Source of the DNA: JAAEPI01 sp964352625
GTDB taxonomy: Bacteria > Bacteroidota > Bacteroidia > Cytophagales > Cyclobacteriaceae
Length of the DNA stretch: 64,000 nucleotides
Reading direction: 5' to 3'
Assembly (NCBI GenBank): GCA_964352625.1
Contig: CAYGSD010000008.1
Location: forward strand, 84,418-148,417
Position 1 is the first letter of the stretch. Each line of letters begins with the position of its first letter. Under the pieces are notes generated by a model. It had not been told where the DNA came from. It did not search any database and worked only from the letters and a program-made list of their open reading frames with translations. The translations under genes were made by a program, and so were the position numbers. Below, piece after piece: positions 36,093-45,153 of this stretch.

Positions 36093-36504
36093 GCTCGATT
36101 AGCTTGATTTTGCGACGGTCGCTATCGACTAAATTAATGATAATTTCTACGCGATCATCAGGAAGTAATCCGGCCACTTTCTCCGGCCATTCAATGAAAC
36201 AATAATTTCCAGAATAGAAATATTCCTCTGCGCCGATTTCTCTGGCCTCATCCTCGTCTTTTATTCGATAAAAATCGAAGTGATAGACACTCTCATTTTC
36301 CTTATCTGAATACTCGTTCACGATCGAAAAAGTAGGTGAACTCATGGCATCTTGCACGCCAAGTTGGTCACAAATAGCTTTGATTAGCGTGGTTTTACCA
36401 GCTCCCATCTCACCCCGAAAACACCAGACTGATTTGTCACTTGCCAGAGCCAAAAGCTGATTGGAAACCGGGACCAAATCCGAGAGATTATTCAATTCGA
36501 TCAT
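36073..36504 (-). CDS. tsaE: tRNA threonylcarbamoyladenosine synthesis ATPase TsaE
   Basis: A small P-loop ATPase needed with TsaB, TsaC and TsaD to make the t6A modification in tRNA. Walker A is GEMGAGKTT (31-39), followed by SSPTFSIVNEY, the family signature, and FIEWPEKV near residue 110. At 143 residues it is of normal length. Its start overlaps the porX stop by 4 nt and its stop overlaps ald, so the three are co-translated. Confidence 0.95.
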   Translation of the reverse strand: MIELNNLSDLVPVSNQLLALASDKSVWCFRGEMGAGKTTLIKAICDQLGVQDAMSSPTFSIVNEYSDKENESVYHFDFYRIKDEDEAREIGAEEYFYSGNYCFIEWPEKVAGLLPDDRVEIIINLVDSDRRKIKLIEHGKEGN

Positions 36505-38054
36505 CCACGCGAAGATAGCGTGATGAAAGGAACGATCATCTCCTCCATGCTAATTCCGCCATGCTGAAAAGTGTCCCTGTAGTGTCGAGCATAATGATTG
36601 AAATTATTGGGATAGGCAAAAAAGGTTGTTCCATGAGTGAAAGCAAATGAGGTGCTCACATTCACTTTTGGCAAGCCAATGAGTTCTGGTTTGGTCACAT
36701 GGAAACATTTCTTGGTGTCCACAGCGAGGTTCTTTCCTTGCTTGTACCTGAGGTTAGTATTCACATCTCGGTCTCCAACAATTTTAAGTGGGTTCTTGAC
36801 TCTAATTGTTCCATGATCTGTAGTGATCATCACCTTGACTTTCTGTTCTGAAAGCAACTTCAGGGTTTCGTACAAGTTGGAATGCAAAAACCAGGATTTG
36901 GTCAGGGATCTATACGCCGATTCATCAGGAGCTAATTCCTGAATCATTCGCATATCTGTGCGAGCATGCGAAAGCATATCTACAAAATTGTATACCAAAA
37001 CATTGAAAGGGTTTTGGAGCAAGTCAGACAGGTGCTCTGTGACTTGCTTTCCTTCATTCACGTTTAAGATTTTTCGATACGTTGACTTCACATTCAGCCC
37101 CGATCTATCAAGATTCCTCTTCAGCAACTCATGCTCAAATTTGTTTTTCCCGTCCTCCTCATCTTCTCCAACCCAATATTCAGCATCCCGCTTGCTTATG
37201 TCAAGTGGTAGCAATCCAGCAAATAGAGAATTTCTTGCATAGGAAGTGGTCGTTGGCAAAATGGAATAGTAATAATCCTGCTCTTTGATAGTGAACATCT
37301 CGGCTATGTCCGGCTCCAACTCCTCCCATTGATCAAATCTTAGATTGTCAATAACTATTAAGAATACTGGCTCCTCGGCAATTTCCGGGAAGACCTTCTT
37401 CTGAAGCACGCGATGCGAAAGCATGGGTCTCGGCGAATTTGGCTCTTGAATCCACCCCTGATAATTATCCATCACAAATTGCGAAAAATAATCATTCGCC
37501 TCCGTCCACTGCATATCGAGCACCTCGCGCATACTCTTGTCCTCGCTTCGGTCAATTTCAATATTCCAATAAAGAAGTTTTTGGTAGAGTTCCGCCCATT
37601 CTGCATGACCGTCCACCTCGCCCAATGCTATACTTAACTCTTGGAATTCCCTCTGATAGCCAATATTTGTTCGGTCAGAAATCAGTCTTTTATTGTCCAA
37701 AATTTTCTTAGCAGAAAGAAGAATCTGATTCGGGTTCACTGGCTTGATCAGGTAATCCGCGATTTTGGACCCGATCGCCTCCTCCATTATGGCCTCCTCT
37801 TCATTCTTGGTGATCATCACCACGGGCACATTCGGATGCGTTGACTTGATGTAATTAAGCGTCTCCAACCCGCTCATACCCGGCATATGTTCGTCCAGAA
37901 AAACAAGGTCAAACTCGTTGTGATCAATTTGCTCCAAGGCGTCCGATCCGCTATTCACCGGAGTAATGGCGTACCCTTTTCCCTCCAGAAAAAGAATATG
38001 CGGTTTCAGCAAATCAATCTCATCATCGGCCCAAAGAATTCTATTTTTCTGCAT
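36501..38054 (-). CDS. porX: PorX-type response regulator with PglZ domain
   Basis: An N-terminal receiver domain (1-125) has acidic residues Asp10-Asp11-Glu12, the phosphorylation site Asp54 in VFLDEHMPGM and Lys103 in YLIKPVNP. The rest is a PglZ domain of the alkaline-phosphatase superfamily: VFLIVIDNLRFDQW with the metal-binding Asp, ILPTTTSYARNSLFAG with the nucleophile Thr, and MITTDHGTIR. In Porphyromonas and Flavobacterium, PorX with the kinase PorY controls the type IX secretion system and acts as an oligonucleotide phosphodiesterase. This suggests that secretion system is present here, though none of its core genes are in the window. Confidence 0.93.
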   Translation of the reverse strand: MQKNRILWADDEIDLLKPHILFLEGKGYAITPVNSGSDALEQIDHNEFDLVFLDEHMPGMSGLETLNYIKSTHPNVPVVMITKNEEEAIMEEAIGSKIADYLIKPVNPNQILLSAKKILDNKRLISDRTNIGYQREFQELSIALGEVDGHAEWAELYQKLLYWNIEIDRSEDKSMREVLDMQWTEANDYFSQFVMDNYQGWIQEPNSPRPMLSHRVLQKKVFPEIAEEPVFLIVIDNLRFDQWEELEPDIAEMFTIKEQDYYYSILPTTTSYARNSLFAGLLPLDISKRDAEYWVGEDEEDGKNKFEHELLKRNLDRSGLNVKSTYRKILNVNEGKQVTEHLSDLLQNPFNVLVYNFVDMLSHARTDMRMIQELAPDESAYRSLTKSWFLHSNLYETLKLLSEQKVKVMITTDHGTIRVKNPLKIVGDRDVNTNLRYKQGKNLAVDTKKCFHVTKPELIGLPKVNVSTSFAFTHGTTFFAYPNNFNHYARHYRDTFQHGGISMEEMIVPFITLSSRG

Positions 38055-38095
38055 TGACGTAGCTTTATGCCTTCAAGTTATATCACCTACTTAGC

Positions 38096-39325
38096 GTGAA
38101 CAAAAAGAAAATAATCAATGACCCTATATACGGGTTCATTTCCATACCAAACGAGCTGGTCTTCGATATTATTGAGCACCGATATCTCCAACGAATGCGC
38201 CGGATTCGACAACTCGGCGTAAGCGACTTGGTTTACCCGGGTGCGGTTCATTCAAGATTCCATCATGCACTTGGCGCCATGCATTTGATGACCAAAGCCT
38301 TAAACACCCTACGAGACAAAGGGCATGATGTTAGTGACAAGGAAATGGAGGCAGCTCAAATCGCTATCCTTCTTCATGACCTTGGGCATGGACCATTTTC
38401 TCATTCGTTGGAGTACAGTATTTTTCCAGAGCTCCCGCATGAGCAACTGAGTCTGCTTCTGATGAAGAGAATCAATGAAGAATTTGATGGAGCATTGGAT
38501 TTGGCTCTGGAAATTTTTCAAGGAACCTATCAAAGAAAATTTTTGAATCAATTGGTTTCTAGTCAATTGGATGTCGATCGGCTGGATTACCTCCAAAGAG
38601 ATAGTTTTTTTACGGGCGTACAAGAAGGAACCATTGGCTCAGATCGGATCATTAAAATGCTCAATTTGGTAGATGATGAATTAGTCGTAGAAGAAAAAGG
38701 AATTTACAGCATCGAAAATTTCCTGAGCGCCCGAAGGTTAATGTACTGGCAGGTCTACTTGCACAAGGCAGCTGTGGGAGCGGATGTGATGCTGACCAAT
38801 CTGATAAAACGTGCTCGGAAATTAAGTCAGGAAAACAACTCATTTCAAGCCACACCCGGTCTACTCTTCTTTCTAAAAAATGAAACCACGTCCAATGATT
38901 TTATTCAAAAACCAGAGCTCCTCGAAACTTTCTGCGAGTTGGATGACTCAGACATTTGGGGTTCTCTGAAATTCTGGGCTAAGAGTGACGATTTCATCTT
39001 ATCTCAATTGAGCCAACATTTACTCAATCGCAGGCTGTATGCAATCGACCTCACGAATGAACTTCCTGAAAAAAGTAGGATAGCTGAATTGAGGCGAAAA
39101 GCTCAGACCCTATATGCGATCAATGAAAAGGAAAGTAAATCCTTCGTCAACAAAGGAACAGTCAGCAATGCTGCCTACGTGCTCAAAGACCAAACGATCA
39201 ATATCCTGACCAAATCAGGTGAGGTAAAGGACGTTGCTCAGGCTACCGACCTACCGAATATCAAAGCGATGAGCAAAATTGTGACAAAACACTACCTCTG
39301 CTACCCCAAAGAATTAACTTTGTAA
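38096..39325 (+). CDS. HD-domain phosphohydrolase (SAMHD1/dGTPase-like)
   Basis: A GTG-started 409-residue protein that opens IINDPIYGFISIP, followed by RMRRIRQLG, HSRFHHALG and LLHDLGHGPFSH, which give the H...HD...D metal site of HD phosphohydrolases. SQLDVDRLDYLQRD carries the distal Asp. Related proteins hydrolyse dNTPs or other nucleotides. It is divergent from porX and lies 23 nt ahead of lpxD on the same strand, an arrangement I recall from other Bacteroidota. Substrate not known. Confidence 0.87.
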   Translation: MNKKKIINDPIYGFISIPNELVFDIIEHRYLQRMRRIRQLGVSDLVYPGAVHSRFHHALGAMHLMTKALNTLRDKGHDVSDKEMEAAQIAILLHDLGHGPFSHSLEYSIFPELPHEQLSLLLMKRINEEFDGALDLALEIFQGTYQRKFLNQLVSSQLDVDRLDYLQRDSFFTGVQEGTIGSDRIIKMLNLVDDELVVEEKGIYSIENFLSARRLMYWQVYLHKAAVGADVMLTNLIKRARKLSQENNSFQATPGLLFFLKNETTSNDFIQKPELLETFCELDDSDIWGSLKFWAKSDDFILSQLSQHLLNRRLYAIDLTNELPEKSRIAELRRKAQTLYAINEKESKSFVNKGTVSNAAYVLKDQTINILTKSGEVKDVAQATDLPNIKAMSKIVTKHYLCYPKELTL

Positions 39326-39348
39326 TACATCACTTAAAAACACAATTC

Positions 39349-40386
39349 ATGGAATTTACGCTGGGGCAAATTGCCGCTCTGATTGGAGGCAAAGTAGATG
39401 GGAATCCTGATCTGACTATATCAACAATTAGCAGCATTGAAGAGGCCAAGCCAGGCAGCATTTCATTCCTATCCAATCCTAAGTACGAGCCTCACATTTA
39501 CGAGACTAAGGCTTCTGGGGTAATTGTCAATAAGGATTTCATTCCTGCAAAAAAGATCGATTCCTCGCTCATCAGGGTAGAAAATGCCTACCTCGCTTTT
39601 ACAGGTTTACTGAAAGAATACGAGCGAATCTTGAACTTCAGCAAAGAAGGAATAGAACAGCCATCTCATCTTCCATCCTCAGTTACTTATGGAGAAAATT
39701 TATTCTTAGGGGCCTTCGCTTATGTTGGAGTTGGTAGCAAAATTGGCAACAATGTAAAGATCCACCCGCAAGTCTACATTGGTGAAAATGTGACGATCGG
39801 TGACAACACGATCATTTACCCGGGTGTTAAAATTTATCCCAATAGTAAAATCGGGAATTACTGCACCATTCAGGCAGGGGCCGTGATCGGGAGCCACGGA
39901 TTTGGTTTTGCTCCAAAAGAGGATGGTTCCTATGAAAACATCCCTCAGATTGGGAATGTCATCATCGAAGACCATGTAGACATTGGTGCAAACACAACGA
40001 TCGACTGTGCCACCTTTGAATCGACAATCATTAGAAAGGGAGTGAAAATTGACAACCTTGTGCAGATCGGACACAATGTAGAGGTTGGAGACAACACGGT
40101 GATTGCAGCCCTTTCGGGCATTTCCGGATCAACAAAAGTAGGGAAGCAGGTGATCATGGCTGGACAAGTCGGTATTGTTGGTCATATTAAAATTGCTGAC
40201 AAAACCACCATTGGAGCCAAATCCGGCATCATGCGTAGCACAAAAGAAGGTCAGGTTCTCTGGGGATCGCCTGCCGTGGAGAAAGGCGATGAGGTGCGAT
40301 CGCTGGTCGTTTATAGAAAGCTTCCAGAGATGATGAGAAGGATCGAAAAACTTGAGGAAAAAATTCTAAATTTGCCGTCCAATTAA
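39349..40386 (+). CDS. lpxD: UDP-3-O-acylglucosamine N-acyltransferase
   Basis: Third enzyme of lipid A synthesis; transfers a hydroxyacyl chain to UDP-3-O-acylglucosamine. The N-terminal LpxD domain (FTLGQIAALIGGKV, GSISFLSNPKY) precedes a left-handed beta-helix of hexapeptide repeats (IGNNVKIHPQVYIGENVTIG). GSHGFGFAPK holds the catalytic His, and IGHNVEVG follows. The C-terminal helix ends in RRIEKLEEKIL. It begins the lpxD, lpxC-fabZ, lpxA run. Length 345 is normal. Confidence 0.95.
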   Translation: MEFTLGQIAALIGGKVDGNPDLTISTISSIEEAKPGSISFLSNPKYEPHIYETKASGVIVNKDFIPAKKIDSSLIRVENAYLAFTGLLKEYERILNFSKEGIEQPSHLPSSVTYGENLFLGAFAYVGVGSKIGNNVKIHPQVYIGENVTIGDNTIIYPGVKIYPNSKIGNYCTIQAGAVIGSHGFGFAPKEDGSYENIPQIGNVIIEDHVDIGANTTIDCATFESTIIRKGVKIDNLVQIGHNVEVGDNTVIAALSGISGSTKVGKQVIMAGQVGIVGHIKIADKTTIGAKSGIMRSTKEGQVLWGSPAVEKGDEVRSLVVYRKLPEMMRRIEKLEEKILNLPSN

Positions 40387-40411
40387 TCAAACCATCCGCT
40401 AACGCGTCAGG

Positions 40412-41809
40412 ATGCAAATTTATCAGCACACCATCAAGGGACCGGTCGAAGTTGCCGGGGTAGGACTTCACACCGGGGTAAACGCTACCATGACTTTCTT
40501 GCCCGCCAAGCCAAACCACGGCATCAAATTCCAACGAGTTGATCTTGAAGGTCAACCAGTTGTGGATGCAGATGTGGACAATGTGGTTGACCTTTCAAGA
40601 GGCACGACCATAGAGCAAAATGGTGCAAGAGTCAACACCGTCGAGCACACACTGGCCGCACTTGTCGGCTTAGAAATCGACAATGTACTCATCCAACTGG
40701 ACGGTCCAGAGCCTCCGATCATGGATGGTAGTTCACGCCTATTTATTGATGCAATACTGGAGGTAGGGCTGCAGGAGCAAAATGCCCAAAGAGATTTCTT
40801 CGAGATTCCAGAAAGCGTTTTTTATCAGGATAAAGAACGTGAAGTGGAAATAGCGGCTTTGCCGTTAGACGATTATCGGATCACGGTAATGGTAGATTAC
40901 AAGTCCCCTGTGCTAGGAAGTCAGCATGCTTCACTCAACAATATTCAGGATTTCAAAGAGCAGATTTCCAGCTGCAGAACATTTTGTTTCCTTCATGAAG
41001 TGGAGACACTTTATAAGCACAACTTGATTAAAGGTGGTGACTTGAGTAATGCCATTGTCGTGGTAGATCGGAAAGTTGAAGATGGGGAACTTGACTACTT
41101 GGCGGATCTTCTTGGCAAACCAAAAGTGGAAGCGAGAGAAGAAGGCATTTTGAATAATGTGGAGCTTCGACATGCCAACGAGCCTGCACGCCATAAGCTC
41201 CTGGATGTAGTTGGGGATTTAGCATTGGTGGGTAGACCAATCAAAGCTCAAATTTTAGCGGCACGACCCGGACATGCCGCCAATGTCGCTTTTGCCAAAA
41301 AGCTCAAGAGGCTGATGGAAAAGGAGAAGAAGAACAACGTGCCTCAGTACGACCCTAAGGTTCCTCCTGTCATTGACATCAATAAAATCAATAAGATTCT
41401 TCCGCATCGCTATCCCTTCTTACTGATAGATAAAATCTTTCATCTCGATGATGAGCAGGTAGCGGGAATCAAAAATGTTACTTTCAATGAGCCATTTTTT
41501 CAAGGCCATTTCCCTGGGAACCCAGTGATGCCCGGAGTGCTTCAGATTGAAGCTATGGCTCAGATTGGTGGTATATTGGTCTTGAATACAGTCCCTGATC
41601 CAGAGAATTACTGGACCTATTTCCTTGGGGTAGATGATTTCAAGTTTAGAAAAATGGTTCTACCGGGAGATACGCTGGTTATTAGATGTGAACTTCTTGC
41701 TCCAATTCGACGAGGATTCGCCAAAATGAAAGGCTCGGCTTACGTCGGAAACAATCTAGTTTGTGAGGGTGTGATGACAGCCAGTATAGTAAAAAAAGAA
41801 ATTGAATAA
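40412..41809 (+). CDS. lpxC-fabZ: Bifunctional LpxC deacetylase / FabZ dehydratase
   Basis: The first 300 residues are LpxC, the committed zinc deacetylase of lipid A synthesis (VEHTLAAL with zinc ligand His79, then HKLLDVVGDLAL). Residues about 320-465 are FabZ, the 3-hydroxyacyl-ACP dehydratase (ILPHRYPFLLID, then FFQGHFPGNPVMPGVLQIEAMAQ with the catalytic His and Glu). This fusion is a well-known Bacteroidota feature and helps identify the organism group. Both active sites appear intact. The lpxA gene starts one base after its stop. Confidence 0.96.
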   Translation: MQIYQHTIKGPVEVAGVGLHTGVNATMTFLPAKPNHGIKFQRVDLEGQPVVDADVDNVVDLSRGTTIEQNGARVNTVEHTLAALVGLEIDNVLIQLDGPEPPIMDGSSRLFIDAILEVGLQEQNAQRDFFEIPESVFYQDKEREVEIAALPLDDYRITVMVDYKSPVLGSQHASLNNIQDFKEQISSCRTFCFLHEVETLYKHNLIKGGDLSNAIVVVDRKVEDGELDYLADLLGKPKVEAREEGILNNVELRHANEPARHKLLDVVGDLALVGRPIKAQILAARPGHAANVAFAKKLKRLMEKEKKNNVPQYDPKVPPVIDINKINKILPHRYPFLLIDKIFHLDDEQVAGIKNVTFNEPFFQGHFPGNPVMPGVLQIEAMAQIGGILVLNTVPDPENYWTYFLGVDDFKFRKMVLPGDTLVIRCELLAPIRRGFAKMKGSAYVGNNLVCEGVMTASIVKKEIE

Positions 41810-41810
41810 G

Positions 41811-42596
41811 ATGAAGCAGCCGCTTGCCAATATACACCCAGATGCCAAAATTGCCGAAAGTGCAATCATTGAACCTTTCGCCACCATCGCCGGAGATGTT
41901 GAAATTGGTGAAGGGGTTTGGATAGGTCCGAATGCATGCATTTGGGATGGTGCAAGGATCGCGGCTAATTGCAAAATCTATCCTGGAGCGCAAATTTCCT
42001 GCGACCCACAAGATTTGAAATACAATGGTGAAAAAACAACAGCACACATTGGTGCAGGTACAGTAGTCAGAGAGTTTGTTACCGTTTCTAGAGGAACAGA
42101 TGATAAAATGGACACTAAGATCGGCAGCAACTGCCTGCTTATGTCCTACGCTCACGTAGCGCACGACTGTGATCTGGGAAATAGCATCATCATAGGAAAT
42201 GCGGTACAAGTGGCAGGTCATGTGACCATCGACGACCATGCCATTTTGAGTGGCATGACGGCCGTTCACCAATTCGTCAACATTGGTGCGCATGTGATGG
42301 TTTCCGGAGGCTCACTTATCAGAAAAGACGTTCCTCCGTTCATCAAGGCAGGTAGAGAACCACTTTCCTATGCTGGTATTAATTCTGTGGGCCTTAGAAG
42401 AAGAGAGTTCTCTAGTGAGACCATCGCCGCTATCCAAAATACTTACCGCTGGATTTACCAAAGTGATTTGAACACGTCGAAAGCACTTGAAAAAGTGAGA
42501 AATGAAGTGAAAATGGTGGATGAGGTGAAACAAATTCTTGATTTTATTGAGAAATCAGAGCGAGGCATTATTCGAGGATTCTCAGACTCGCTATGA
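41811..42596 (+). CDS. lpxA: UDP-N-acetylglucosamine acyltransferase
   Basis: First enzyme of lipid A synthesis. The ATG at 41811 follows the lpxC-fabZ stop by one base. The protein is a beta-helix of hexapeptide repeats from IHPDAKIAESAIIEPFATIAG onward, with LMSYAHVAHDC holding the catalytic His and SGMTAVHQFVNIGAH, then the C-terminal helical part (GLRRREFSSETI). 261 residues, as usual. It overlaps the following ABC ATPase gene by 4 nt. Confidence 0.95.
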   Translation: MKQPLANIHPDAKIAESAIIEPFATIAGDVEIGEGVWIGPNACIWDGARIAANCKIYPGAQISCDPQDLKYNGEKTTAHIGAGTVVREFVTVSRGTDDKMDTKIGSNCLLMSYAHVAHDCDLGNSIIIGNAVQVAGHVTIDDHAILSGMTAVHQFVNIGAHVMVSGGSLIRKDVPPFIKAGREPLSYAGINSVGLRRREFSSETIAAIQNTYRWIYQSDLNTSKALEKVRNEVKMVDEVKQILDFIEKSERGIIRGFSDSL

Positions 42597-43204
42597 GAAT
42601 AGTTGGTGATTCTTTAGGTAAGAAGTACAACACCAACTGGATTTTTCGAGACCTCTCGCTGGAGATTGATAATGGTGAAACTGTAGCGCTAGTAGGCCCA
42701 AACGGCTCAGGTAAATCCACCCTCCTACAAATACTTTCAAATGCCTTAACCCCTAGCAAGGGCACGGTCATTTACCAGCAAGGAGACCAGGAACTTGCTC
42801 CCGAGCAAGCGGTCGCAGAAATCAATTTCTCCTCCCCCTATGCTGACCTTATTGAAGAACTCACCTTGCTTGAGCATTTAAGATTTCATTCAAAGTTTAA
42901 GAAGCCATCTTTAGAATTGGAAGCCATTGTGGAGCAAATGGGTTACCCAGATGCCATGCACAAACCGATTCAGGAATTTTCTTCAGGGATGAAACAACGC
43001 CTAAAGCTGGCCCTTGCCTTTTATTTTGAGGGCTCTATACTGGCATTGGATGAACCTACATCGAACCTAGATTCGAACGGAATCGACTGGTATCTTTCCT
43101 TGATAGAAAGAGAAAAAAAACGAACAATACTAATCGCTTCCAATCAGCGTTACGAATATGATTTTTGCAAGACGCAAATTGACCTCAAACCCTTAACTCA
43201 TTAA
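42593..43204 (+). CDS. Single-domain ABC transporter ATPase
   Basis: A 203-residue nucleotide-binding domain: Walker A GPNGSGKSTLLQ (about 35-46), signature FSSGMKQRLKLALAF, Walker B ILALDEPTSNLD. The short length and signature resemble CcmA-like and other small exporter ATPases. No permease gene is nearby, so its partner is unknown. It overlaps lpxA by 4 nt and so is expressed with lipid A genes. Confidence 0.85.
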   Translation: MRIVGDSLGKKYNTNWIFRDLSLEIDNGETVALVGPNGSGKSTLLQILSNALTPSKGTVIYQQGDQELAPEQAVAEINFSSPYADLIEELTLLEHLRFHSKFKKPSLELEAIVEQMGYPDAMHKPIQEFSSGMKQRLKLALAFYFEGSILALDEPTSNLDSNGIDWYLSLIEREKKRTILIASNQRYEYDFCKTQIDLKPLTH

Positions 43205-43298
43205 GTAGCTTCAATTTCTTGCAGTTTTCACAGAAAAAGCCGTATTTTGATGATTGCTGCTTCAGTAAAATAAAAACTTCTAATAATACAATTCCGAG

Positions 43299-43787
43299 AT
43301 GAAATCGTTTAAAATCCTTTTGCTTGCTTCTCTTTTGGTTTCCATTGTTGCACTTCCTAATTGTGGACCGAATGATCCAGATGGAAAGGATAAGACTGAC
43401 ACAGCTAAAGGTCAAGCAGATTTGTTAGTCAAAAGCTGGACACTTGTCGATAACAGTGCAAAACTTGGGAGCGATGTAATTATTGATTGGAACGGTCTGG
43501 AAGTCACTTTCACCGGAGATAAAACTGGAGGTGCCATCACAACCAATGTGGCATCACTTACTGGAGAAGCTATTTCTACTGAAGTATGGCCAGCATCGGA
43601 TAACTGGTCATTTTTGGTTGTTGACAATAAGACCATAATTGGTACCGCAGTTAGGGATTCTGATGGAGTTGAAATGTCCATTAGCGTAACCACAACATCT
43701 CTTACCGTATCATTTACGATCGGCAACTCAACCAGTAGACTTGCTTCTGTTGACGGAAACTGGTCGTTCAATTTCACAGCGAATTAA
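43299..43787 (+). CDS. Small lipoprotein, unknown function
   Basis: Signal peptide MKSFKILLLASLLVSIVALPNC with the cysteine at 22 as lipidation site, then a DPDGKDK linker and about 120 residues of alternating beta strands rich in Thr, Ser and Val (lipocalin-like or Ig-like by eye). Several Bacteroidota lipoproteins look like this and have no known role. It is monocistronic, with its own downstream terminator. A near-match to a promoter (TTG near 43217 and TATTTTG near 43240) lies upstream. Confidence 0.75.
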   Translation: MKSFKILLLASLLVSIVALPNCGPNDPDGKDKTDTAKGQADLLVKSWTLVDNSAKLGSDVIIDWNGLEVTFTGDKTGGAITTNVASLTGEAISTEVWPASDNWSFLVVDNKTIIGTAVRDSDGVEMSISVTTTSLTVSFTIGNSTSRLASVDGNWSFNFTAN

Positions 43788-43805
43788 AAACTCCCCCAAA
43801 AACAT

Positions 43806-43813
43806 TAATTTTG
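43806..43813 (+). promoter_or_regulatory. -7 box abutting a terminator hairpin
   Basis: TAATTTTG is a perfect TAnnTTTG match and is immediately followed by the terminator stem at 43814. It would start transcripts inside the hairpin and feed the ORF at 43842. No TTG is found at the -33 distance. Confidence 0.4.
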
Positions 43814-43841
43814 ATCCCGACTTTATAGTCGGGATTTTTTT
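43814..43841 (+). terminator. Intrinsic terminator of the small lipoprotein gene
   Basis: A perfect 9-bp stem (43814-43822 with 43827-43835), a 4-nt loop and seven T (43835-43841). The next ATG follows directly at 43842. Confidence 0.88.
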
Positions 43842-44351
43842 ATGTCTATTGACCACAAATATTTTTCTGCTGACAAGAATTACCTCTTGAAAACCGTCCA
43901 GGCATTTAGCAAGGAAATGCTTCAGGATGTATGGGCTCAAAATGCCCTTGAAGGATTCATGATGTGTGAAAATCCACTTGGACTTGAAGATAGTTTTACC
44001 ATTCAAATTCGAGAAGAAATTGGAAAGGGCACAAGCGTCCTGGACGAAGCATACGAACTCCTTGCTGCTATTTACAGATTCAGATACGGAAGCAATCAAC
44101 TTGCTTTCCTTTGGGACGGTCGAACGCACATGGAATTTTACGACGAAGAATGGAGAGAAACTTTCAACGTTTGGACTAAACGAGTTTGCTCAAAACCTGA
44201 AGTTTATCGTGCGGTGATCAAAGCTGCGGTGGCCGATTCGGACATGAATACCGACTTTTTAAAAGCGTCAATTCGACGCACGATTCTTAAGGAATTCAAA
44301 ATAAAATTGAGCCGAGCTCAGCGGATTGAGCATCTTTCGATCTCTGCCTAA
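43842..44351 (+). CDS. Conserved-looking cytoplasmic protein, unknown function
   Basis: A 169-residue soluble protein with balanced composition, two cysteines and no signal or membrane segment, mostly helical by eye. I do not recognise a domain. Its ATG sits directly behind the T-tract of the preceding terminator, so there is almost no leader unless transcription starts within the hairpin. A start at Met26 (43917) is the alternative. The CTAA overlap with the convergent beta-barrel gene supports the stop codon. Confidence 0.65.
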   Translation: MSIDHKYFSADKNYLLKTVQAFSKEMLQDVWAQNALEGFMMCENPLGLEDSFTIQIREEIGKGTSVLDEAYELLAAIYRFRYGSNQLAFLWDGRTHMEFYDEEWRETFNVWTKRVCSKPEVYRAVIKAAVADSDMNTDFLKASIRRTILKEFKIKLSRAQRIEHLSISA

Positions 44352-45064
44352 ATTTCCAGTTTACCGAAAGAAAAGAAATACCCGACCGTGAAACCAGCAG
44401 TGTAATTGAGGGCTAGGTCAGGGATTCCCGACTCTATTGGCTCATAATCGTAGGTGCTCCGGATGGAGAAAGTGAAGAAACCTTCTAGTTTTAATGCCCC
44501 TCCCGATTTCATTTCTCTAAAAACGCCTGCAGACCCTCTGGGACCATAATTCAAGCGATTGTCCGTTTTGAAGTCGTAAGGATGAAAATTGAATTCGCCC
44601 ACATCGTACAGCTCTGGATAATCCTCATTCACTATGGCGCCTTCTGGTAAGGGGTCTGTCTCAGCACTTAAGGCATACTCCATGAAAAAACCGGCCGTCA
44701 CGAAATATTTATTCTTATTACCAAAATAGCCAACCGCCTCCAGAGGAATTTCGAGATAATTAATTCGGGTTTTATGATTTTTTATTCCTTCAAATCTCTG
44801 AACCCAACCCTTTCCAGTGATATTCACCCCTGTTTGTATTCCGAAATTGACTTTCGATTCAAACTTTTCAGAGAAATGCATGACTTGCAGTCCTCCCGTG
44901 GCTCCCGGCAACCAATTAATCTTCATCACGACAGGCAGCACACTGTGATTCATATAAGAAGTGGAACCCAATCCGCCGAACTTTAAGCCTACATAGGTCT
45001 TGGTCTGTGCTGTACAGAGCAAAAAAGTACTCAGAAAAAATATGGAAAGCAGGTTCCTCATCAT
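44348..45064 (-). CDS. Outer-membrane beta-barrel protein (PorT-like domain)
   Basis: A signal peptide (MMRNLLSIFFLSTFLLCTAQ) is followed by about 215 residues of amphipathic strands with aromatic belts, as in small 8-stranded outer-membrane barrels of the PorT/OmpW-like group common in Bacteroidota (VGLKFGG, GIQTGVNITG, EIPLEAVGYFG, LNYTAGFTVGYFFSF). The role is unknown. It is monocistronic, convergent with the unknown gene at 43842 and divergent from the SRP RNA gene. Confidence 0.78.
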   Translation of the reverse strand: MMRNLLSIFFLSTFLLCTAQTKTYVGLKFGGLGSTSYMNHSVLPVVMKINWLPGATGGLQVMHFSEKFESKVNFGIQTGVNITGKGWVQRFEGIKNHKTRINYLEIPLEAVGYFGNKNKYFVTAGFFMEYALSAETDPLPEGAIVNEDYPELYDVGEFNFHPYDFKTDNRLNYGPRGSAGVFREMKSGGALKLEGFFTFSIRSTYDYEPIESGIPDLALNYTAGFTVGYFFSFGKLEI

Positions 45065-45141
45065 TGCGCCTCGAAATTATGGAGTTTATTTCTGATCTAG
45101 TAAGAGAGTAGATTTTTTAATGATCAAACCACATACTTTGC

Positions 45142-45149
45142 TAGCTTTG
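45142..45149 (+). promoter_or_regulatory. -7 box of SRP RNA gene
   Basis: TAGCTTTG is a perfect TAnnTTTG match placed 6-8 nt before the first base of the SRP RNA terminal stem. Confidence 0.6.
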
Positions 45150-45153
45150 CCCT

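Noticed and set aside
41682..42293. 203-codon minus-strand frame across lpxC-fabZ and lpxA
   Set aside because: Both plus-strand genes are intact, conserved enzymes; the antisense product has no recognisable domain.
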